The translations under genes were made by a program, and so were the position numbers. Below the pieces are notes generated by a model. It did not search any database. It saw nothing but the letters and a program-made list of their open reading frames with translations, and was not told the DNA's origin. Below, piece by piece: positions 46,727-55,414 of a stretch of DNA of 64,000 nt (within the stretch, counting starts at the first letter, position 1; each line of letters starts with the position of its first letter). The DNA lies in assembly GCA_009827235.1 (NCBI GenBank), contig SPMW01000003.1, forward strand, positions 1 through 64,000, written 5' to 3'. Source of the DNA: Candidatus Campylobacter infans. GTDB taxonomy: Bacteria > Campylobacterota > Campylobacteria > Campylobacterales > Campylobacteraceae.

Positions 46727-46796
46727 AATTTGCTTTTAAATTTTAAATTATTAGCGCAATGCTAGGATTTATCGCTAAAATTTTTATGATTTTGGC

Positions 46797-46802
46797 TATA
46801 AT
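46797..46802 (+). promoter_or_regulatory. Candidate -10 box for ilvD
   Basis: GGCTATAATC places TATAAT at 46797-46802, 34 bases before the ilvD ATG, after T-rich DNA. No -35 is apparent. Confidence 0.5.
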
Positions 46803-46835
46803 CGGCACCAAATTTTAAAATTTCAAAGGATCAAA

Positions 46836-48509
46836 ATGCTAAGTGATAAGATTAAAAAGGGCTATGAAAAAACTCCGCACCGCTCATTATTGCGCGCTAC
46901 TGGGTTAAAAGATGATGATTTTAAAAAGCCATTTATTGGCGTAGCAAATAGTTTTATAGAAATAATCCCTGGGCATTTTTTCTTAAATGAATACGCCCGC
47001 ATTATTAAAGATGAAATTCGCAAAAATGGCTGTGTGCCATTTGAGTTTAATACAATCGGCGTAGATGATGGCATAGCGATGGGGCATAATGGTATGCTTT
47101 ATAGCCTGCCAAGTCGCGAAATAATCGCAAACTCCATAGAAACGGTAATGAGCGCGCACTGCTTAGATGCGTTAATTTGCATACCAAACTGCGATAAAAT
47201 CACGCCAGGTATGTTAATGGGCGCACTTAGGGTAAATGTGCCTACTATCTTTGTAAGTGGCGGGCCAATGAGAGCAGGCGCAGGACACGGCACCCAAAGC
47301 CTGGATTTAAACTCAGCCTTTGAAGCTGTTGGCGCTTTTCAAACAGGCCAAATTGATGAAAAAGAATTACATTTTATTGAATGTAATGCTTGTCCTGGTG
47401 GCGGGAGTTGCTCTGGTATGTTTACTGCTAATTCTATGAATACCTTATGTGAAGCAATGGGCGTGGCATTAAATGGCAATGGAACTATTTTAGCCCTAAG
47501 CCCTGAGAGAGAGAAATTGCTAAGAACGGCCGCAAGGCGCATTTGCCAAATCGCCCTAGATGAAAATTATAAAATTGGCAACATCATAAACGCACGCTCA
47601 ATCCGCAACGCTATGATAATAGATATGGCAATGGGCGGCAGCTCAAATACAATCTTACACATGCTAGCAATTAGCCGCGAGGCAGGATGCGGGCTTGATA
47701 TAGCTGGGCTAAATGATATTAGTCGCGCCGTCCCGCACATAGCCAAAATTGCCCCAAGCCTGCCAAGCGTGCATATGCAAGATATTCATAATGCTGGCGG
47801 ATTAAGCGCGATAATGAATGAAATTTACAAATTTAATGCGGATTTACTTGATACTAGCGTAAATGTAATTGAAGGTGGCACTTTACACGGGCGCATTAAA
47901 AACGCCAAAATACGCGATGAGAGCATAATACACACAAGCCAAAACGCCTATTCTACGCGTGGTGGGCTGGCGATTTTATTTGGCAATTTAGCCGAGCAAG
48001 GCTGTGTGATAAAAACTGCTGGCATTATAGGCGAGAGAAAATTTAGCGGTAAGGCTGTGTGCTTTAATAGCCAAAATGAAGCGATAGCGGGTATTAGTAG
48101 TGGCAAAGTCCAAAAGGGCGATGTGGTGGTAATTAGATATGAAGGCCCAAAAGGTGGCCCTGGCATGCAAGAAATGCTAAGCCCTACTAGCTTGATTGTA
48201 GGGCGCGGTCTTGGCGGAGATGTCGCATTGATTACAGATGGACGATTTAGCGGTGCTACGCGCGGACTAAGCATAGGACACATTAGCCCAGAAGCAGCAG
48301 AAGGCGGTATGATAGCCTTACTCGAAGATGGCGATATAATAGATATTGATGTGGATAATTTTAGTATAAATGTGCGCTTAGATGAAGCGCAAATAGCAAA
48401 GCGCAAAGCTAGCTGGCGTTATGGTGGCAAAGAAGTAAAAAGCAAATATTTAAGACAATATCAAGCCTTAGTAAGCAACGCAAGCAACGGCGCAATCTTA
48501 CAAGCTTAA
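46836..48509 (+). CDS. ilvD: Dihydroxy-acid dehydratase
   Basis: Iron-sulfur dehydratase of valine, leucine and isoleucine synthesis. The 557-residue product has [20 protein letters not shown], the cluster Cys in [17 protein letters not shown] and [22 protein letters not shown], the [22 protein letters not shown] segment, and the catalytic C-terminal [19 protein letters not shown] and [33 protein letters not shown] precedes the ATG. No other ilv genes are in the window. Confidence 0.98.
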   Translation: MLSDKIKKGYEKTPHRSLLRATGLKDDDFKKPFIGVANSFIEIIPGHFFLNEYARIIKDEIRKNGCVPFEFNTIGVDDGIAMGHNGMLYSLPSREIIANSIETVMSAHCLDALICIPNCDKITPGMLMGALRVNVPTIFVSGGPMRAGAGHGTQSLDLNSAFEAVGAFQTGQIDEKELHFIECNACPGGGSCSGMFTANSMNTLCEAMGVALNGNGTILALSPEREKLLRTAARRICQIALDENYKIGNIINARSIRNAMIIDMAMGGSSNTILHMLAISREAGCGLDIAGLNDISRAVPHIAKIAPSLPSVHMQDIHNAGGLSAIMNEIYKFNADLLDTSVNVIEGGTLHGRIKNAKIRDESIIHTSQNAYSTRGGLAILFGNLAEQGCVIKTAGIIGERKFSGKAVCFNSQNEAIAGISSGKVQKGDVVVIRYEGPKGGPGMQEMLSPTSLIVGRGLGGDVALITDGRFSGATRGLSIGHISPEAAEGGMIALLEDGDIIDIDVDNFSINVRLDEAQIAKRKASWRYGGKEVKSKYLRQYQALVSNASNGAILQA

Positions 48510-48525
48510 TAAATAAATTAAAATT

Positions 48526-48565
48526 TAAGCCATTTAGCTAGACTTTTTAGCTTTAAAATGGCTTA
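48526..48565 (+). terminator. Intrinsic terminator after ilvD
   Basis: TAAGCCATTT (48526-48535) pairs with AAATGGCTTA (48556-48565), with an inner AGCT/AGCT extension and a 9-nt loop, 17 bases past the ilvD stop. GTTTTAAAATTTTA follows, a moderately U-rich tail. Confidence 0.65.
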
Positions 48566-48814
48566 GTTTTAAAATTTTATTGATTTAAAAAATAAACTTG
48601 CTTGCTAATTTATAAAATTTATAAATAAAGCTTAAAAAGTGGTGAGTTTATAGAGCGTGATATTAAAATTTCAATAAGGCTTAAATGGGTTTAATGATGA
48701 AATATTCAAAAATTCGCTAGAAATTTTAAAAATCAAGCAATAAAAACAACCGCAAAAGCCATCATAAAATACTAAAATTTTAAAATTTTATTATTTGGCA
48801 GTAAAAGGAAAAAA
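48566..48814. other. Remainder of the ilvD-yeiH gap
   Basis: Together with the terminator this gap is 305 bases. The remaining part is AT-rich with repeated AAATTTTAAA words. I see no reading frame or clear promoter; AAAAGGAAA just before 48815 is the ribosome binding site of the next gene. Confidence 0.5.
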
Positions 48815-50116
48815 ATGAGCGCAAAAGGCCTTTGGCAAAAAGAAGACAATCTAGCAATTTTAATTGCTTTTGTGCTTATTTTTGTGGTGAATTTAGGGCA
48901 TTTTGCTGGGTTAGATTTTATTTCTTTTTTAAATTTTAAAATCACAACTTATTCAAATTTTAATGAACTTTTGGCTGGGCTGAATTTATTAAATTTCATT
49001 CTTTTTTATGTGCTTTTTGCTGGCGTTTTTGCGTTTGTGGCTTGGATTTATGGGCGCAGGCTTAGAAAATTTATTTTTGAGTTTAGTGCGTTTTTTATGC
49101 TTTGTGTGTTGGTGCTTGTATTTTGCGCTTATGCTGGGTTTAAAAGCTGGGCTGATGGTGCTTTGATGGCTTTGCTAGCTGGATTATTTTTAGCGAATTT
49201 TACGCCCTTAAAGCTAGCAAATGCCACGCAAACCGAGCTTTATATAAAAATTGGCGTTATTTTAATGGGCGTTTGTTTGCCGCTCAATTCTTTTTTACAA
49301 GCTGCAAATATCGCTATAATACAAGCTTGCACGGTTACTATCATTACATTTTTGGCTATTTTTTTGATTGCTGTTAAAATTTTTGGGCTTGATAAAAAAT
49401 TTGCTGCCACGCTAGCAGCTGGTGGGTCTATTTGTGGCGTTAGCGCGGCTATTGTCGTAGGCGAGGCTTGTAGGGCAAAAAAAGAGCATATATCAGCAAG
49501 CATTAGCATAGTGGTGTTTTTTGCTACTTTGATGATAGTTATTTTGCCACTTTTTTGCAAGGCTTTGGGGCTTGATGCTGGCGTGGCTGGGGCGTTTATT
49601 GGGACATCTGAGTTTGCTGATGCGGCTGGGTTTGCAGCAGTAGCAAGATTAAATGACGAGCGCGCTAATCTTGCTTTTTTGGTGATGAAGGTTATTGGGC
49701 GAGATACATTTATAGGCGTTTGGGCTGTTTTGCTAGCTTTTATTTCGCTTAAATTTTGGGATAAAAACGAAAATGAAAAAATCTCTGCGCTAATGATTTG
49801 GCAGAAATTTCCTAAATTTATTCTTGGTTTTTTGTTTGCTTGTCTTTTTACAAGTTTTATTAGCTTTAATTTAGAACTTCAAAATTTAAGCGAGTATGAA
49901 AAGCAAGTCCTTGGCTGTTTTAAAAATTTAAAAAACTGGTTTTTTACTCTTGCTTTTTTAAGTATAGGTTTTAGCGTGCGATTTAAAGATATTTTAAGCG
50001 TGGGCTTTAAGCCTTTTTTAGCATTTTTCTTTGGGGCTTTGATAAATTTAATTGTAGGTTTTGTGCTTTGCGTGTTTGTTTTTGATGAGTTTTGGAGCGA
50101 TTTTTTGAAAGGATAG
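48815..50116 (+). CDS. YeiH/UPF0324-family membrane protein
   Basis: A 433-residue integral membrane protein of the YeiH (UPF0324) family, putative sulfate or anion exporters. Hallmarks: IKIGVILMGVCLPL, AAGGSICGVSAAIVVGEAC, GTSEFADAAGFAAVARL with MKVIGRDTFIGVWA, and the end LAFLSIGFSVRFKDIL. It has an N-terminal extension of hydrophobic segments longer than usual for YeiH (about 340-350 residues), giving perhaps eleven or twelve helices. Function is not well established in the family. The AAC(3)-like gene begins 3 bases later, so they may be co-transcribed. Confidence 0.82.
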   Translation: MSAKGLWQKEDNLAILIAFVLIFVVNLGHFAGLDFISFLNFKITTYSNFNELLAGLNLLNFILFYVLFAGVFAFVAWIYGRRLRKFIFEFSAFFMLCVLVLVFCAYAGFKSWADGALMALLAGLFLANFTPLKLANATQTELYIKIGVILMGVCLPLNSFLQAANIAIIQACTVTIITFLAIFLIAVKIFGLDKKFAATLAAGGSICGVSAAIVVGEACRAKKEHISASISIVVFFATLMIVILPLFCKALGLDAGVAGAFIGTSEFADAAGFAAVARLNDERANLAFLVMKVIGRDTFIGVWAVLLAFISLKFWDKNENEKISALMIWQKFPKFILGFLFACLFTSFISFNLELQNLSEYEKQVLGCFKNLKNWFFTLAFLSIGFSVRFKDILSVGFKPFLAFFFGALINLIVGFVLCVFVFDEFWSDFLKG

Positions 50117-50119
50117 ATT

Positions 50120-50923
50120 GTGAGTGATTATAAAATAAAAGATTTGGAGCAAATTTTAACCAAAAATATAAATGCCCATACAGATATAGCCTTTGTCGCT
50201 GGGGATTTGGGCGTAGCTGGTAGCTTTGATAGTAAAAATAAATTTGATCTATTAAATGCCATAAACGCAAGCATTTTTAAAGCCAGTAATGATAACGCCA
50301 CGATAATGACCCAAACCATGAGCTTTCAAATCTGCAACACAAACACGCCATTTGAGCGTTATACCCCATCAAATTTGGGTGCTTTTGGGAATTTTTTGTT
50401 AAACACTCCAAATAGCGTGCGCAGCTTACATCCTTTTGCATCTTATACAGCTCTTGGCAAAAATGCTAAAATCTGCAACACAAGCACGCCACACGCTTAT
50501 GGCATAGCAAGCCCTTATCATAATATGCTTGAATTTGATAAAATTTTAATGATAAGCATAGGAATGCGCCCAAATCTTACTTGTTCGCTTATTCATCATG
50601 TAGAATTTGTAATGAATGTGCCTTATCGATATATAAAAGAATTTTATCATCCTATAAAAATAAACGATGAAATAAGTTATAAAAATTTTTATTTGCAAGT
50701 GCTTTATGAACCTTATAGAAAACTGACGCGCGATGAGAATGTTAAAATTTTTAAATATTTTACGCAAGTTTATAAACAGAGCGTGCGTGAGTTTAATTTA
50801 GGCAAAAGTGCGGTTTTTGTGTATGATTATAAGGCTTTTTATAAAGCTTGTGTGGAGCTTTTTTCAAAAGATATTTATGCTTGGATGAAGCAAGAACCAC
50901 AAGAAAAACCATATAGAATATAA
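50120..50923 (+). CDS. AAC(3)-family N-acetyltransferase
   Basis: A 267-residue protein of the aminoglycoside 3-N-acetyltransferase fold. Family markers: MTQTMSFQICNTNTPFERY, then TPSNLGAFGNFLLNTPNSVRSLHPFASYTALGKNA and SPYHNMLEFDKILMISIGM. In Campylobacter such proteins occur in flagellin- and polysaccharide-modification loci, where they act on sugars, rather than conferring resistance. The downstream KAS III-like enzyme and acyl carrier protein suggest the same here. The start is GTG at 50120 with GAAAGGA upstream. Ten bases separate it from the next gene. Confidence 0.82.
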   Translation: MSDYKIKDLEQILTKNINAHTDIAFVAGDLGVAGSFDSKNKFDLLNAINASIFKASNDNATIMTQTMSFQICNTNTPFERYTPSNLGAFGNFLLNTPNSVRSLHPFASYTALGKNAKICNTSTPHAYGIASPYHNMLEFDKILMISIGMRPNLTCSLIHHVEFVMNVPYRYIKEFYHPIKINDEISYKNFYLQVLYEPYRKLTRDENVKIFKYFTQVYKQSVREFNLGKSAVFVYDYKAFYKACVELFSKDIYAWMKQEPQEKPYRI

Positions 50924-50932
50924 GAGGCAAAA

Positions 50933-51526
50933 ATGCAAGAATTAAATTTTAATTTCAAAGGCGAGCGCACTTATATACAAGGCCCTGATGTTTATAATGC
51001 TTTATTACAAACTTATCCAAATTTAAAGTTATTTGAGCTTAGCTTTCATCAACTAATGACGCAAAATATTTTATTAAGCCAAGGCGCGCCAAAAGATGAA
51101 AAAGATCTTTATTTTATCGCCAGATTTAAAAGCGCGCAAGAGCTAAATTTTAAAAACGAACTAAGGATTTTTGGGTTAAAAAATCCAAACTCAAAGCCAA
51201 GCAAAAGTATAATTTATGAAGAAGAAAAAATAATATCTAAAAGCTTTTTGGATTTAGCAAAACAAGAAATTACGCTTTCTTGCCCAAGTGGTTTTTCTTT
51301 TATGGAAGAAATTATTGCTTTAAATAAACATTTGCTTTTAAATGTATTAAGCGAGCAAAAGAGCAAATGGTATTTTGCTAAATTAAACTTAAATGATGAG
51401 TTTAAAGAAAAATACCCGCTTAAACTTCGCTTTAAATCGCATTTTAATTTCTTGCTTACAAAAAGCGAAATTTTAATAGCTAATGACAGGGGGGGGGGGT
51501 GTTTTTTTGGCAGAGCCAGAAAATAA
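50933..51526 (+). CDS. Unrecognised protein with phase-variable poly-G tract
   Basis: A 197-residue soluble protein I cannot assign. N-terminal FKGERTYIQGPDVYNALLQ and LKLFELSFHQLM are probably conserved core; the rest alternates strands and helices with no signal peptide. Codons 186-190 sit in a run of eleven G (51489-51499). In the present length the frame ends GGGCFFGRARK. One G fewer would read GGGVFLAEPENKIAQCFLL and stop at 51551 (205 residues), 16 bases before the next gene. That tail looks more natural, so the copy sequenced may be the off or altered state. The frame position in the acyl-modification cluster implies a role in that pathway. Confidence 0.75.
   Translation: MQELNFNFKGERTYIQGPDVYNALLQTYPNLKLFELSFHQLMTQNILLSQGAPKDEKDLYFIARFKSAQELNFKNELRIFGLKNPNSKPSKSIIYEEEKIISKSFLDLAKQEITLSCPSGFSFMEEIIALNKHLLLNVLSEQKSKWYFAKLNLNDEFKEKYPLKLRFKSHFNFLLTKSEILIANDRGGGCFFGRARK
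51489..51499 (+). repeat. Poly-G tract of 11 bases
   Basis: Eleven consecutive G inside the 3' part of a coding region. G runs of 8 or more are the standard slippage sites of phase-variable genes in Campylobacter. No comparable run is visible elsewhere in the window. Confidence 0.95.
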
Positions 51527-51567
51527 AATAGCCCAATGTTTTTTGCTTTAAAAATGAAAGGATAAAA

Positions 51568-52494
51568 ATGCTAGGATTAAGACAAATTTCAAATTTTTTA
51601 CCACAAGAAAAGCTGTGTAATTATGATTTTAAAGATAAATTTAGCATAGATGAAATTTTCATTAAAGAAAAAATCGGCTTTGAGTATCTAACGCGCAAAC
51701 AAAAAGATGAAAAAGCAAGCAATTTGTGTATAAAGGCTTATGAAAAGCTTGTAGATGTGGATAAAAATGCTATTGATTGTATTGTTTTAATCACGCAAAA
51801 TGGAGATTTTAAAATCCCGCACACCTCAGCCATCTTACAAGATAAACTAAACCTAACAAAAAATTGTGCTTGTTTTGATATAAATTTGGCGTGTAGTGGT
51901 TATATATACGGGCTTTGTGCGATTTTGGGCTTTATGCAAATAAATGGCTTTAAACAAGGCTTGCTTTTTACTTGCGATCCTTATAGCCAAATTATAAATG
52001 ATGATGATAAAAACACAGCCTTGCTTTTTGGCGATGCTGCTAGTGTCAGCCTAATAAATACAGAGCCTATTTATGTGCCAAAAGCTTTTAAGTTTGGTAC
52101 TGATGGAGCTGGCTTTGAAGCGATATTTTGCCAAAAAGATAGATTAAGTATGGACGGGCGAGCGGTTTTTAATTTTGCTATGCAAATAATTTCATCGCAT
52201 ATAGAGCAGTTTTTACAAGAAAACTCGCTTAGCAAAGAGCAAATAGATAAGTTTTTATTTCACCAAGGAAGCAAGTTTATTATCAATTCATTAGCCAAAA
52301 GATTAGGGCTTGATGAAAGCAAAATGCCGTTTTTAGCTAAAAATTACGGCAACACCATCTCATCATCTATACCCTTAATGCTTCAATCCCAGCTGTTAGA
52401 GCAAAACGCAAAACGCATTTTGGCTTGTGGTTTTGGTGGTGGGCTTTCGTGGGGAAGCTGTATTTTAGAAAAAAATCAAAAGGAGCAAAAATGA
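51568..52494 (+). CDS. KAS III (FabH)-like 3-oxoacyl-ACP synthase
   Basis: A 308-residue thiolase-fold condensing enzyme. The catalytic triad is intact: Cys109 (CFDINLACSGYIYGL), His232 (KFLFHQGSKFI) and Asn262 (KNYGNTISSSIPLML); GDAASVSL and the C-terminal CGFGGGLSWGS are typical. It is a second FabH-type enzyme of the kind found in Campylobacter flagellin or LOS loci (C. jejuni Cj1303/Cj1304 pair), rather than the main fatty acid enzyme. Its last codons overlap the acyl carrier gene (ATGA). GAAAGGA precedes the ATG. Likely role: forming or transferring a short acyl chain on the partner carrier. Confidence 0.87.
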   Translation: MLGLRQISNFLPQEKLCNYDFKDKFSIDEIFIKEKIGFEYLTRKQKDEKASNLCIKAYEKLVDVDKNAIDCIVLITQNGDFKIPHTSAILQDKLNLTKNCACFDINLACSGYIYGLCAILGFMQINGFKQGLLFTCDPYSQIINDDDKNTALLFGDAASVSLINTEPIYVPKAFKFGTDGAGFEAIFCQKDRLSMDGRAVFNFAMQIISSHIEQFLQENSLSKEQIDKFLFHQGSKFIINSLAKRLGLDESKMPFLAKNYGNTISSSIPLMLQSQLLEQNAKRILACGFGGGLSWGSCILEKNQKEQK

Positions 52495-52721
52495 AAAATA
52501 TCAGCAATTTAGAGATTAAAGAGCTAATTAAACAATGTGGCATCTTAGCGCAAAACTTACAAGATGATGTAAATCTTAGCGATCAAGGCGTTGATTCTTT
52601 GGATAAGGCAAGTTTATTTTTAAATATCGAAGAAACTTACAATATCAAAATCAGCGCTGATGAATTTATGGAGCTTAATACCATAGATAAAATAGTAAAA
52701 CACATCAATGAAAAGCTCTAA
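52491..52721 (+). CDS. Acyl carrier protein
   Basis: A 76-residue acyl carrier protein with the phosphopantetheine site at Ser36 (SDQGVDSLDKASLFLNIEE) and the family helix pattern (EFMELNTIDKIVKHINEKL). It is more divergent than the housekeeping AcpP, which fits a dedicated role with the KAS III-like partner. The frame is open further upstream, but AAGGAG and the ATGA overlap with the synthase stop fix the start at 52491. Confidence 0.9.
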   Translation: MKNISNLEIKELIKQCGILAQNLQDDVNLSDQGVDSLDKASLFLNIEETYNIKISADEFMELNTIDKIVKHINEKL

Positions 52722-52840
52722 ATTTTAAAATTTAAGCTAAAAGTGCTAGCAAATTTTAAAATTTCTTGCAAAAATTAAAATTTTAACAAGCATTTAACAT
52801 TTATATTTCATAATTTTGCCATCACTTCAAAGGAGAAAAG

Positions 52841-53260
52841 ATGAAAAAATTAAGTATTGTTTTAGCAGCTAGCCTGCTAGCTAGTGCGAGTTTTGGTGCT
52901 GAGATGAGCAAGGCTGAGATTCAAAAATTAGCAAGCAAAACAGCCCAAGAGAGCATAAGCTTGAAAAAAGAGGCCAGCCAGTTAGAGGCAAAAATAGCTC
53001 AAATTTGTGCCAAAGAGCGCCAACTAAAAGCCGTAGTTAATAATTTAGACGAAGCTCAAAGGGCTGAGTTTTTAAGCGAATTAAAATATCAAAATCGCCA
53101 AGGCTTAGCAAAACTTAAACGAGATGATATTTACAATGATAGGGTTTGTGGGAATTTTGGCGGTTTTGTTGGCCCAAAAGCAAAGCCAGCTAAGTTTGAC
53201 CATCAAAGACAAAAAAGAATGCCACAATGTCCTAATATGGATTGCCAAGCAATAAAATAA
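52841..53260 (+). CDS. Small secreted protein upstream of a two-component system
   Basis: A 139-residue protein with a clear signal peptide (MKKLSIVLAASLLASASFGA) and a helical, charged mature part (EIQKLASKTAQESISLKKEASQLEAKI) followed by a Cys- and Gly-rich end (VCGNFGGFVG; MPQCPNMDCQAIK). Four Cys could form disulfides or bind metal. Its position just before a regulator/kinase pair resembles CpxP or Spy, periplasmic modulators of a sensor; that comparison is inference, since I do not recognise the family. AAAGGAG precedes the ATG. Confidence 0.7.
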   Translation: MKKLSIVLAASLLASASFGAEMSKAEIQKLASKTAQESISLKKEASQLEAKIAQICAKERQLKAVVNNLDEAQRAEFLSELKYQNRQGLAKLKRDDIYNDRVCGNFGGFVGPKAKPAKFDHQRQKRMPQCPNMDCQAIK

Positions 53261-53271
53261 GCCAAAAAGGC

Positions 53272-53296
53272 GCAAAACGCATAAACTGCGTTTTGC
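53272..53296 (+). terminator. Hairpin between the secreted protein and regulator genes
   Basis: GCAAAACGCA (53272-53281) and TGCGTTTTGC (53287-53296) form a perfect 10-bp stem with a 5-nt loop, 11 bases past the stop of the secreted-protein gene. The downstream U-run is weak, so it may attenuate read-through into the regulator gene rather than stop it. Confidence 0.55.
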
Positions 53297-53329
53297 TTGC
53301 TAAATAAAATTTGCCAAAAAGAAAACTAA

Positions 53330-53983
53330 ATGAATAAAATTTTACTTTTAGAAGATGAAAATATGCTTTGTGATATGATCGCTGAGTATTTACAAGATAA
53401 CAATTATAGCGTAGATGCTTGCGCTAGCTATAATGAAGCCATAGAATTAGCTAGTAAAAATTATGATTTATTTATTTTTGATGTGAAAGTGCTTGATGGC
53501 AATGGTTTTACATTATTAAGCGAGCTAAGAGAGGCTGGCATCGACACGCCTTGTATTTTTATCACTTCGCTAAATAGTATGGACGATGTTAAAATGGGAT
53601 TTCGCGCAGGTTGCGATGATTATTTAAAAAAACCTTTTGAGCTTGGAGAGCTAGCTTTGAGAGTTCAAAATTTATTAAAAAGAAATTTTGATAGAAAAAG
53701 CGTGGTAAAAATTGACGAGCATTTTAGCTATGATGTGCTTTTAAAGCAATTATTTTGCGATGGTAAGCGCATTAACTTACATAATAAACAAAGTGAGCTT
53801 TTATCGCTTTTTGTTGCCAGGGCTAATTGTATTGTATCAAGAGCTGAGATTTACTCGCATTTATGGGGCATAGATGAGCCTAGCGAGATGGCCTTGCGTG
53901 TGTATATTAGAGAACTTCGTAAAATTTTAGGCCAAGAGCGCATTATTTCGCATTCTAAGCAGGGTTATGAATTTAAAAAATGA
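53330..53983 (+). CDS. OmpR-family response regulator
   Basis: A 217-residue regulator: receiver domain with ILLLEDENMLCDMIAEYL, phospho-acceptor Asp51 (LFIFDVKVLDGNGF), the Thr/Ser switch in CIFITSLNSMDD and Lys in DDYLKKPFELGEL; C-terminal winged-helix DNA-binding domain (LHNKQSELLSLFVARANCIVSRAEIYSHLWG; EMALRVYIRELRKILG; SKQGYEFKK). The ATG has only a weak ribosome binding site. It overlaps the kinase gene by four bases (ATGA). Target genes are unknown; the secreted protein upstream is a likely one. Confidence 0.92.
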   Translation: MNKILLLEDENMLCDMIAEYLQDNNYSVDACASYNEAIELASKNYDLFIFDVKVLDGNGFTLLSELREAGIDTPCIFITSLNSMDDVKMGFRAGCDDYLKKPFELGELALRVQNLLKRNFDRKSVVKIDEHFSYDVLLKQLFCDGKRINLHNKQSELLSLFVARANCIVSRAEIYSHLWGIDEPSEMALRVYIRELRKILGQERIISHSKQGYEFKK

Positions 53984-55278
53984 TAGATAAAAACCTAAAA
54001 TATCCTCTTTTGGTTTTGCTTGTTTATGTATGCACTAGCGGTGCTTTTGTGCTGTTTTTTGGCACATTTTATTATCAAAGCAAAAAAAACGATATTTTAA
54101 ATCATACTTCATTTATATTGCACGATGGCGCGCGCCAAATTGCTTATATTAGGCGCACAAATGGCGATATGGACGGCATTTTTGGATTTAGAAATTACGA
54201 TATAAATATTTTTAATTTAGCTCAAAATTCCTACGAAGTCCAAGAATTTAATGATATACCAAACGAACTTACACAAGCCATTAAACACTTACAAAAAGAT
54301 TTCAAGCAAAACTCTAAGAAAAAAACCAAGCCAAGCTATCCATTAGATGAAACCTTGCCACCACCAAATATCGCGCCACCAGATGAAAAAGCATTGCCAG
54401 AGCATATTACCCCAGATGAAAAATCTCCCCAAAACACCAAGCCAAAAGAGCGCATTAACAATTTTATTATTAGCCAAAATTATGCTTATTACATCGCCCC
54501 AATCCACAAACGCTCGCTTGTTTTGATTTTACGCACAAATGAGCTACATAAGGCAAATGCTAGGTTATTTGCTAGCGTTTTGGTGATTTGCTTGCTAAGC
54601 TTTGGCGTGGTTTTGGTGCTTTCTTATTTTATTGTGCGTTTAGCTTATGCGCCTTTACTTGGCCACATTAAAGCCCTTAATACTTTCATCACTGATACCA
54701 CGCATGAGATTAACACCCCACTAAGCGTGATTTTAATGAGCCTTGAAATGTATGAGAAAAATCCGCAAAAATATCTAGCCAACATCAAAAACGCAGCTTT
54801 TAGCCTCTCGCAACTTTTTAGCGATCTTTCTAGCACGCTTAAAACCCAGCCATTAAGCTTTGAGCATATCGATGTAAGCGCGCTCATTAAAGAAAGAGTG
54901 GGCTTTTTTGAGCTAAGTGCTAGCAAAAAGCAAATTAGCTTTAAATTAGATTTAGCGCCCCTTGAACTTACAAGCGATAAATTTCGCCTAAGCAAAATTA
55001 TAGATAATTTATTATCAAATGCCATAAAATATAGTTTTTCTGGTGAGATCATAAGCGTGAGCTTAGAAAACAATAAACTAGCAATCGCGCAAAAAGGCGT
55101 GGTAATAAACAAGCAAAACTTAGAAAAAATTTACGATAAATTTACGCGTTTTGATAGGACAAATGGCGGTTTTGGCATAGGACTTTCTTTGGTTAAGCGA
55201 TTTTGCGATGAGCTAAATTACACCATCACAGCTAGCTCAAATGAAAAACAAACCACATTTTGCGTTAGCTTTATTTAA
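53980..55278 (+). CDS. Histidine kinase with degenerate ATP-binding box
   Basis: A 432-residue kinase: helix 9-31, a periplasmic loop with a Pro-rich stretch (LPPPNIAPPDEKALPEH, residues 126-142), helix 195-218, and HisKA with His242 (FITDTTHEINTPLSVIL). The N-box (DNLLSNAIKYS) and G2 box (GGFGIGLSLVKRF) are present, but the G1 box that usually reads DxGxG is AIAQKGVVI (residues 368-376), lacking the adenine-contacting Asp and the second Gly. Activity may be reduced or use an altered nucleotide pocket. It resembles the DccS/CprS type of Campylobacter sensors. Confidence 0.85.
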   Translation: MIDKNLKYPLLVLLVYVCTSGAFVLFFGTFYYQSKKNDILNHTSFILHDGARQIAYIRRTNGDMDGIFGFRNYDINIFNLAQNSYEVQEFNDIPNELTQAIKHLQKDFKQNSKKKTKPSYPLDETLPPPNIAPPDEKALPEHITPDEKSPQNTKPKERINNFIISQNYAYYIAPIHKRSLVLILRTNELHKANARLFASVLVICLLSFGVVLVLSYFIVRLAYAPLLGHIKALNTFITDTTHEINTPLSVILMSLEMYEKNPQKYLANIKNAAFSLSQLFSDLSSTLKTQPLSFEHIDVSALIKERVGFFELSASKKQISFKLDLAPLELTSDKFRLSKIIDNLLSNAIKYSFSGEIISVSLENNKLAIAQKGVVINKQNLEKIYDKFTRFDRTNGGFGIGLSLVKRFCDELNYTITASSNEKQTTFCVSFI

Positions 55279-55329
55279 AATTTTAAATTAAAATTTGCTT
55301 TATTAGAAAGATTTTACAAGTTTAATCTG

Positions 55330-55353
55330 CCAGCAAATTTTAAAATTTGCTGG
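55330..55353. terminator. Perfect palindrome between convergent genes
   Basis: A 24-bp perfect palindrome, CCAGCAAATTTT at 55330-55341 followed by its complement to 55353. It lies 51 bases past the kinase stop and 61 bases from the stop of the convergent epimerase gene. GTTTTGG follows. It contains the AAATTTTAAAATTT core common to gaps here and could stop transcription from both sides. Confidence 0.6.
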
Positions 55354-55414
55354 GTTTTGGCGATTTTATGGAGTTTTAAAACATTTGGCTGTAAATTTTA
55401 AATTAAAATTTGGG

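Noticed and set aside
50120-50923. Reading the AAC(3)-like gene as an antibiotic resistance determinant
   Set aside because: The context (acyl carrier protein, KAS III-like enzyme, phase-variable partner) points to sugar or surface modification; resistance is not supported.
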